Below are positions 61,954-64,000 of a stretch of DNA of 64,000 nt, piece by piece; position 1 is the stretch's first letter, and every line of letters starts with the position of its first letter. The notes beneath the pieces were generated by a model. That model was not told the DNA's origin and made no database searches. It worked only from the letters and a program-made list of their open reading frames with translations. Both the position numbers and the translations under genes were made by a program. Source of the DNA: an uncultured Treponema sp. (GTDB taxonomy: Bacteria; Spirochaetota; Spirochaetia; Treponematales; Treponemataceae); NCBI GenBank assembly GCA_947165895.1, contig CAMVCB010000008.1, positions 41,305 to 105,304 of the forward strand, given 5' to 3'.

Positions 61954-62026
61954 GGCCGCTTCGAATATCGGTTTAGTTCGCCGCCCTCTCAAGGCGGAGA
62001 GACGGGTTCGACTCCCGTAGTGGCTA
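61954..62026 (+). tRNA. tRNA-Glu (anticodon CUC)
   Basis: The acceptor GGCCGCT pairs with AGTGGCT (two wobbles). D-stem CGAA/TTCG, anticodon stem CCGCC/GGCGG with loop CTCTCAA (anticodon CTC), and T-arm ACGGG-TTCGACT-CCCGT are clear. CCA is not encoded. A tyrosine recombinase follows directly, so the 3' end is a likely attachment site. Confidence 0.9.
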
Positions 62027-62038
62027 GCAAAACGAATG

Positions 62039-62076
62039 GTCTAATTCTAAGTATTGTAAAGAATTAGACTTTTTTT
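62039..62076 (+). terminator. Terminator after tRNA-Glu
   Basis: GTCTAATTCT and AGAATTAGAC form a perfect 10-bp stem with an 11-nt loop and are followed by TTTTTTT. Confidence 0.9.
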
Positions 62077-62161
62077 ATTTTAAAATTTTGATTTCTTTAT
62101 AATACATAGAATTAACATTTTGTTTTACTACATAAATTCCTCTACTTTACGGGAGAACAAA

Positions 62162-63805
62162 ATGCTAAATCTGCTTGACGGAAGATGTAAACTTAAAGTT
62201 CAGTATTCGCGCGACTGGTATTTATGGATTAAATACCCAAGTTCACACGTTTACTATGTTCAGTTCAAACTTGAAAACGGAAAAAAACTGACACTTTCAA
62301 CAAGGGAAACAGACGTTGCTAAGGCTCACCAGTTCGCCTTTAACTATTGGAACGAACATTTTGATTCTGTTTATTCTATTGAAAAGAAAAAGGAAAAATC
62401 TGATAATAGACACATGGGGCTTGTTCACAGAAAAACAAAAAGGGAAGCTGATTATTTCCATACCGTTCTGAAAGAATTTTATGATGTAAATACAGAATAC
62501 GGAAAACAGGTTGCTGCTAATAAATACGCAAAACTTGAAAATCGACCTAAAAGCTGGGAAGAAAACATTGCTAAATGTGAATACCTTGCAAATTATTTTA
62601 AAGACGTAAAGCAGTTCACGGAACTTGAACAAATCGACATTATCAAATTCAGAAATTTCATGATTAACGATACTGTTCCTAAGGGAAGAAGTAAGGGGAA
62701 AAATTATTCTAAAAAATCCGTAGTTAATACAACTTCTGCATTAAGCACAATTTACGATTACCTTATAAGATTTGAAAGTCTTAAAATGATAAATCCGTGT
62801 AAGGATTTGAAAGATGCTGTTTCAACAATTACAGACCGTGATGTAAGAATTCCACTTGATACAGATTTGATAAAAGATAAACTTACGCTTCCAGTAGACA
62901 ATGATTATCTTTCTGTTGCAATTATTGGTTTAACAACTGGATTACGAAATTCAGAAATTGCTTCTATTAAAATTGAAAATCTAAAAAGTGAAGGGGAACG
63001 TAATTTCCTTGAAGTTAGACCACAGGGCGGCGGAAAAACTGTTAATGCAGCCAGATACATTCCACTTCCAAAACTTACTGCCGAAATTATAAAGAAAGGT
63101 TTGCCGTCTGAATCTGATTTATGGCTTCCTAATGGAAAAAAGATAGATTCTGCATTTTTTGATAAATCTTTTGAAGAATTATGTAAGTTTTTGGGAATTG
63201 ATTATAAAACAGAAAAAGAAAAGGCTTCGGAAATAGGGGGCTTGTTCAGTTTCTATTCATTGCGACATACATTTGATACTTTTATTCAGTCAAAGTCGTT
63301 TAACCCAAAATGGGAAGATTACATAATGGCTCATTCAAACGATTCTAATGATGTTTCTAAATCTTACGGAATGAACCATTTTGACGAAAAGACAAACCGT
63401 CAAATGCATGATGAACTGGTGGCTTTGCTTGATTTCTTTATGGCCCCAGAATGGAAGTCAATTAAGCAAAAAAATACTGAACCAGATTTCTATTCTGAAA
63501 AGTTTAATAATCTTAATAAACTTCTGACCCGTTCAAGAATTGTTTTTTATAGAAAAGCTGATGCGTCCGTAATTCCTAAAAATCGTTCTGAAGGCTGGCA
63601 TCATGCATCACCTTTTGAAACAAAGATTAATGATAATGTTTCAGAAGTAATAAAGGAATTCGAAGTTGGCTATGCAAAACTAAGAACTGAACTTGATTTT
63701 ATGGAAAATGATTTTATTAAAAATAAGGTCGACATTCCAGATGTGGTTTATTCTTTGTTTAGGGTAAAACTGGCGAAGTTAGATACACTGTGTAAATTGA
63801 TTTGA
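62162..63805 (+). CDS. Tyrosine recombinase/phage-type integrase of a tRNA-Glu-associated island
   Basis: The 547-residue protein has a SAM-like N-terminal core-binding domain and a C-terminal catalytic domain. Catalytic residues are the first Arg in GLTTGLRNSEI, the Arg in FYSLRHTF (the preceding His of HxxR is Tyr here), His in YIMAHSND and the nucleophile Tyr in SKSYG. The enzyme is longer than most integrases because of a C-terminal extension of about 130 residues. GGGAG precedes the ATG at 62162; the track's earlier TTG is unsupported. It lies 135 bases past tRNA-Glu, the usual arrangement of an integrating element. The cargo would lie beyond the window. Confidence 0.9.
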   Translation: MLNLLDGRCKLKVQYSRDWYLWIKYPSSHVYYVQFKLENGKKLTLSTRETDVAKAHQFAFNYWNEHFDSVYSIEKKKEKSDNRHMGLVHRKTKREADYFHTVLKEFYDVNTEYGKQVAANKYAKLENRPKSWEENIAKCEYLANYFKDVKQFTELEQIDIIKFRNFMINDTVPKGRSKGKNYSKKSVVNTTSALSTIYDYLIRFESLKMINPCKDLKDAVSTITDRDVRIPLDTDLIKDKLTLPVDNDYLSVAIIGLTTGLRNSEIASIKIENLKSEGERNFLEVRPQGGGKTVNAARYIPLPKLTAEIIKKGLPSESDLWLPNGKKIDSAFFDKSFEELCKFLGIDYKTEKEKASEIGGLFSFYSLRHTFDTFIQSKSFNPKWEDYIMAHSNDSNDVSKSYGMNHFDEKTNRQMHDELVALLDFFMAPEWKSIKQKNTEPDFYSEKFNNLNKLLTRSRIVFYRKADASVIPKNRSEGWHHASPFETKINDNVSEVIKEFEVGYAKLRTELDFMENDFIKNKVDIPDVVYSLFRVKLAKLDTLCKLI

Positions 63806-63937
63806 AATAAAGACAATTCAAAATGAAAAAAAAGAACTGAAACAGGGGCTTCAGTGGTTCACATAAAACTAAGATTTTTATTATAATAATGTTGGAATGT
63901 GCTTAAAAACTATTGACACTAAAAAAGTAAAGTCTCA

Positions 63938-64000
63938 CAATCAGTCAATCAGTCAATCAGTCAATCAGTCAATCAGTCAATCAGTCAATCAGTCAATCAG
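63938..64000. repeat. Tandem 8-bp repeat (CAATCAGT)n running off the window end
   Basis: Nearly eight exact copies of an 8-bp unit fill the last 63 bases. A TTGACA at 63913 lies just upstream, so the array could sit in a promoter spacer or leader of the next gene. It may also mark an assembly boundary. Nothing else is seen in 63806-63937 apart from AT-rich sequence. Confidence 0.85.

Noticed and set aside
63938-64000. Terminal repeats as a CRISPR array
   Set aside because: The unit is 8 bp with no spacers, and no cas genes are present.

Overview
The window looks like about 64 kb of chromosome from a host-associated anaerobic spirochaete, most likely Treponema. No rRNA or taxonomic marker is present, so this rests on gene content and recollection of the group. 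The pointers are a GatCAB-type gatB beside a tRNA-Gln, fermentative pflB/pflA, a MurA with Asp in place of the catalytic Cys, a very long ankyrin lipoprotein, many c-di-GMP genes and moderate G+C with GC-rich intergenic palindromes.

Layout. 1-6.5 kb: a 5'-truncated GH13 amylase/neopullulanase, a CPA2 antiporter, a SpoIIE-type phosphatase and a large B12-type radical SAM protein. 6.5-16.4 kb: an AT-rich surface-polysaccharide locus. It has a divergent XRE regulator, an array of four evenly spaced operator-like palindromes, a small unknown protein, a Wzx flippase, a Wzy-like polymerase and six glycosyltransferases, the last one frameshifted. 16.5-17.1 kb: a PIN-type toxin-antitoxin pair. 17.2-36 kb: housekeeping and fermentation genes (murA, pepT, a beta-CASP nuclease, pflB, pflA, gatB, a lysA-like decarboxylase, mrp, a putP-like symporter, a trpR-like regulator) mixed with a diguanylate cyclase and a Cache/EAL phosphodiesterase. 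36-52 kb: DUF368, the ankyrin lipoprotein, uraA, a DUF2974 hydrolase, an FHA / PPP-like phosphatase / Ser-Thr kinase cluster, luxS, lon, a HAD phosphatase and two more GGDEF proteins, one with FIST domains. 52.4-55.8 kb: a copper operon (csoR, copA with an extra C-terminal HMA domain, and a Cys-rich protein) behind a near-consensus promoter with two matching operators. 55.8-64 kb: an IMPACT protein, parC, a [FeFe]-hydrogenase-like/GGDEF/EAL fusion, a CBM48 protein, tRNA-Gln(CUG) and tRNA-Glu(CUC). A tyrosine recombinase follows tRNA-Glu directly, so a mobile island probably starts here and runs past the window. The window ends inside an 8-bp tandem repeat.

Most notable. (1) Two intergenic elements (32989-33095 and 35585-35687) share one architecture: long outer and inner helices of different sequence but intact pairing, a conserved asymmetric internal loop, and a 32-nt apical segment. 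This looks like a structured RNA or mobile palindrome family that also forms bidirectional terminators. (2) The hydrogenase-like protein keeps all four H-cluster cysteines and intact GGDEF and EAL motifs, suggesting an H2 or redox sensor that sets c-di-GMP. (3) Seven genes have a -10 hexamer 6-7 nt before the start codon and no Shine-Dalgarno, suggesting leaderless mRNAs. (4) copA carries an in-frame internal SD and ATG exactly before its CopZ-like tail. Five c-di-GMP enzymes lie in the window.
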